The notes below the pieces were generated by a model. The model was not told the origin of the DNA, made no database searches, and saw only the letters and a list, made by a program, of their open reading frames with translations. From assembly GCA_013398955.1 (NCBI GenBank), contig VWPU01008508.1:124001-188000 (forward strand): a stretch of 64,000 bases of DNA, read 5' to 3'. This stretch comes from Callaeas wilsoni. Taxonomy: Eukaryota > Chordata > Aves > Passeriformes > Callaeidae. Shown here piece after piece: positions 60,336-64,000 of this stretch (position 1 is the stretch's first letter; each line of letters starts with the position of its first letter). Position numbers and translations under genes: made by a program.

Positions 60336-63300
60336 CTTTTTCATCTGACTTTCAGTTAATTAATTTTTATTGAGCTACTGAATTTTTTTACTTATTTAAA
60401 ATTGTCCTTTTTTCCTATATCAGTCAAATGGTTATAGTTAGCAGTTGTCATCTTGAAATCTGAGGACCACATAAACTAGTGGGAAATCCCATCCCTGATT
60501 TGATATTAAGGCAGAAAACCTTTGGGGAGCTATGCTAACCTGCCACAATTTGGCAATTTTTAGAGAAAATCTTCTGATGCTTCATACCTGGAAAAAACCC
60601 TTTCTTCTCAGTGTTCTTTGGGCTTTGCTTAAAAAAGATCTGTATTATCTCTTGCTGGCACTATTTTACACATTGCACATTTTTGTAGTCCACAAGTATT
60701 GCTACAGTTTGTTCACTTTTTCATGTTTAAATAATTGCTGAGCTTACATCTATCCTTCATGATCAGCTAACTGTGCTCAAGGAAATAACTCTCAGTAGTC
60801 AGGCAAAAGATGTGCCCACACATCAAAGAGATTACAATACATACTGGAGTTTAGGAGATTTAAGGCTTCTAACACTACCTCTACTATAAAGATAACACCA
60901 TAATCTCTGTAGTAAAAGTAGAAAAGCAAATTATGGGTGGCTAGGCATCAATAAATCTGAAGACACTACTGAATTTCTTGTAGAGGTGAATAAAAACCAA
61001 ACTCATTGGCAAACACACAGATCTTGCCTTCCATATATTGCAGGCTCTTTGACTGTTTCAGAAATAATTTTTTTCCATTGCATATATACTTTTTTCCAGC
61101 TATCTCAGGGATGTATGAAGATATGAAAAACATGCCAGAACATTATTGGCACTGAATTGTAAAGCAGATTTGAGTTGTGTTCTACTTCTCTGCAGTTTTA
61201 TGTGAGCTTTGACTTTATCTTAACGATTCCCACAACTCCTTCTCTCCTCCTCTATTTGGTGTTCACCAAGAGGAAATAATTTTACTTCAGTGGGTACTTA
61301 ATCTAGGTCTGAGTACATTTCAGACTTGACATATGAAGCTATTTGCTCAAAAGTATTTTCAAGCTAGTTTTTTAACTTGAATATAATTTATATTCATTAC
61401 CACACAATGATTTTGCATTGAAACTTTGTACTAATAAGTGCTCTACTAGGTGCTATATACTTATGTTTTCTTCTACTTCCATTATTTCTCTTGTTTACCT
61501 ACCTGAGACATAAAAAGAATTTAAACAGTTAATATATGTCAGCAAAGATACAATAGGTTTCCAGGTATGCAAGTGTGACAGATGTGAGTTATTTTTTACA
61601 CAAGAATAAATCACTCTGCCCTTTAGCTGCCAGGCTGTCAGCTTCACCTGTGTAATTTGGAGAGAGTATTTCCTAATTTTCATAAAATGGCAGATTTCAG
61701 GTCCACAGATTTCTTTGTGAATAATTGCTGGTTTCAAAGGAGTCAATGCTTTCCTTTCATAATGGTCTTTAACATCTTGGGAATTAATTCTATTTTGTAG
61801 AAAGAAACTTCCACACCCACATTTTCAAAGTCTTGGCAATTAACCCAATCCATGAAAGGGGAAACAAAAAATGTAAAACCTGAGATTTTCCTAGTACAAA
61901 TTTTACTTACACCATGTATTATAGGAGACTTATTTTTATATCATGTCTTTCAGGAATATGGCACAATTAACTATGTTTAGCTACCAAGGAATCTAATGGG
62001 GTTTAGACACCTGGGAAACCTTCATAAATGTGACCTCTCATGCTAAATTCAAACCATTTGTATTCTTCGTGCCTTAGCTAAATTCAGCCAAGATAAAACT
62101 GGGCTTCTTTTTCTTCACCTTTCAGATACGAGATGTCTGCATCACAGGATTTTACATTACTTAGTTCTGTTACTCATTCATCATTTTTCATCAATTTTTT
62201 TGAGATTCTCAAATGAAAGATGTTGAAAAAATGAGATTTTTTTCTTATCATAACAGGATTGTAAATACATATGTAAAGTAAAGGACAGGTGGATACCTGA
62301 AATGTAAGGACCTTTGAGGATGTAAGGGTTTTGAGCGTATCTAGTAAACAGCTCTTCAAATTAAGAAAAAATGTCAAAAGACTGAAAAACTAATAAACTG
62401 AACACCAAGGTACACAAAGCCTAATCAAAGATAATGATGAAAATAACAAAAATGAGAACACTTAGATCTCTGATTGATGTACTCCGGTGAATAAGGATCT
62501 GCCACCAGTTACTTCCACCTAATCATCTGGAAAGGACCAGGCAGTCTGTGCTGCACATGTCTGTGACAGTGATGTTGTTTTTGTGGCTGAAGGTACTGCT
62601 CTGCTTCTACTGGTCTGTGAGACTGCCTGGAAAGTCGGACTCATTCAAACAAATTCATTTGAATAGAGGCAAATGAAAAACTGTTCTAGTTTTCCCCCGG
62701 AAGTAAGTAATCTTAGCTAACATTAACTGCCTCAAATGCAGGTTTTCAGTCAGAGGAGTCTCTGGACAGTCAATTCATGCATGTTAGCACTGGATTAAAC
62801 AACTTCTGTAGGTAACCATCTCTGTTCATTCACAGCAGAAGGAACTGAGGTAACTTAAGAAAGAAAAGGAAATTTTAAAAGACTAAGGTTAACCGAGAGA
62901 AAATCTTGACCTTAGGCACCAAAAAAGGAGAGAAGGCTGTTTTTCTGAAATAAAAACCATTTAGAAATCATAGAAATTCCAGAGCAAAGCTGTAATTTTT
63001 AGACTCTCCGTGTATACATGAGGTGGAAGTAATTAGGGAGATAGTCCTTTTTCACACAGTGTTGATAAGATCAATATAATAGATCGTTACCAAAAGAGCC
63101 TTCTTAAACAATTCGAAGAGGACGCTGGCAAACTAGAGATTCTGCAGGAGAAGTTATTAAAAAAGAGTTCAAGTGTTCAGTATGCACAGGGTACATGTCA
63201 TTTTAGGAGATCATCACATGAATCCCTAAGGGTATCTAGATCTCTGAAACACATTTAAATGTATGTGAAATATATATTTCCCATATACGTAAGAAAGATT

Positions 63301-64000
63301 GAAATATTCTTTGATTTCTGTATTAACCTGATTGTTCCAGGTTATATTTCCTATACAAAATAAATGTTAATCATAAAATTGTGTAAAAACGTGGTTTGGA
63401 ATGTTATTGCTGACCTGCTCCAGAAACAAATTACAAACACAATTTATTGTATAAAATTGTTTTTCAGAGTTCATCTACCAGTTTGAAAGACCTTGATTTA
63501 TGGCACAGACTTTTTCCTCTTGAGTTCCTGAAGTGATTGACATAACCATTTATCATCCTTTGGATGAATAAGCCAATAAAAAGGATAAGATACTGAACTT
63601 CTGTGTTTTGCAGGCTATTCTTACAGCAGGGAAAATAGCATGACTCAAATATCTTTGGTTCTGTTCTAGATATTTCACTGTGTCATGCTCAGCCTCATAC
63701 TTTTTGCATGCTTTCTTCCATGTCTTCAGTTTTTTCCCACAAAGCACATCTTCTTTTTGTAAAAATTGTTATCTGTTTTTATTCCTGAATAAAGCCTGTA
63801 ACTTTGATTTACATCTCTTTGCCCAAAGATATCGTTGGGTCAAGAAATTTGTCACTATATCCTATCTTTTTAATGTTTACTTTTTTGACAGCATCTGACA
63901 ATAATTGATACCAGAAGACTGTTAGCAATCAATACCATAGAGATAAAGCTTTCACAGAAGGAGATAAAAGAAGTATTGATAATTTAATAGGCAATGTTGT
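60336..64000. other. AT-rich sequence without recognised genes or repeats
   Basis: The last 3.7 kb hold only short frames, the longest 83 codons on the minus strand at 61495-61746, without recognised domains. No LTR ends, CR1 tails or notable simple repeats were seen. Confidence 0.6.

Noticed and set aside
1..64000. Prokaryotic-type systems such as CRISPR arrays, operons, toxin-antitoxin pairs or phage genes
   Set aside because: No regularly spaced direct repeats, no ribosome-binding-site and gene spacing pattern, and clear vertebrate repeats throughout.
1..64000. tRNA or other housekeeping RNA genes
   Set aside because: I looked for the conserved tRNA B-box word (GGTTCGAATCC-like) on both strands and found only partial matches without a plausible A box or cloverleaf.

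Overview
The window looks like vertebrate, almost certainly bird, nuclear DNA. It is AT-rich and has no operons or dense coding. It carries about fifteen fragments of CR1, the dominant LINE of bird and reptile genomes, with the typical 3' ends that run out in ATTCTATG-like octamers. It also carries LTR pieces of types common in birds, especially passerine-like genomes. The species cannot be fixed from the sequence alone. I recognise no intact protein-coding gene, no rRNA, no tRNA and no CRISPR array. Open frames are short (163 codons at most), resemble no host protein family I know, and where identifiable lie inside CR1 or LTR sequence. The region is best read as a gene desert or the inside of a very large intron.

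Layout. 0.4-1.1 kb: ERVL-type element with a degenerate repeat block, ending in an LTR-like 3' end. 4.3-4.7 kb: an unclassified GC-rich patch. 6.1 kb: compound microsatellite. 7.5-8.4 kb: old CR1 followed by a probable LTR. 8.4-14.6 kb: AT-rich, mostly unannotatable. 14.6-31.9 kb: repeat-rich belt with eight CR1 fragments, two pieces of one LTR family, a TATA-containing block, an LTR-like unclassified block, and a GC-rich LTR (family C) on the minus strand. 31.9-41.6 kb: repeat-poor, with one short CR1 tail. 41.6-46.4 kb: second repeat belt with the longest CR1 (decayed reverse transcriptase), a near-complete LTR, and a 450-bp solo LTR with a perfect GTAC target duplication. 46.4-56.1 kb: repeat-poor. 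56.16-56.81 kb: a second family C LTR, inverted relative to the first, with a perfect AACAC target duplication. 58.6 kb: a 48-bp minisatellite. 60.2 kb: a CR1 tail.

Nothing here acts together as a gene system. The CR1 copies are 5'-truncated, frame-broken and often internally deleted, and the LTRs are solo or partial with no gag, pol or env frame nearby. I found no convincing undescribed system. The most useful leads are the two LTRs with intact target duplications, the inverted LTR pair about 24.6 kb apart, a short segment with strong splice signals at 18.5 kb, a TATA-box block at 17.6 kb, and the two repeat-poor 10-kb stretches, which should be tested for conserved non-coding elements.
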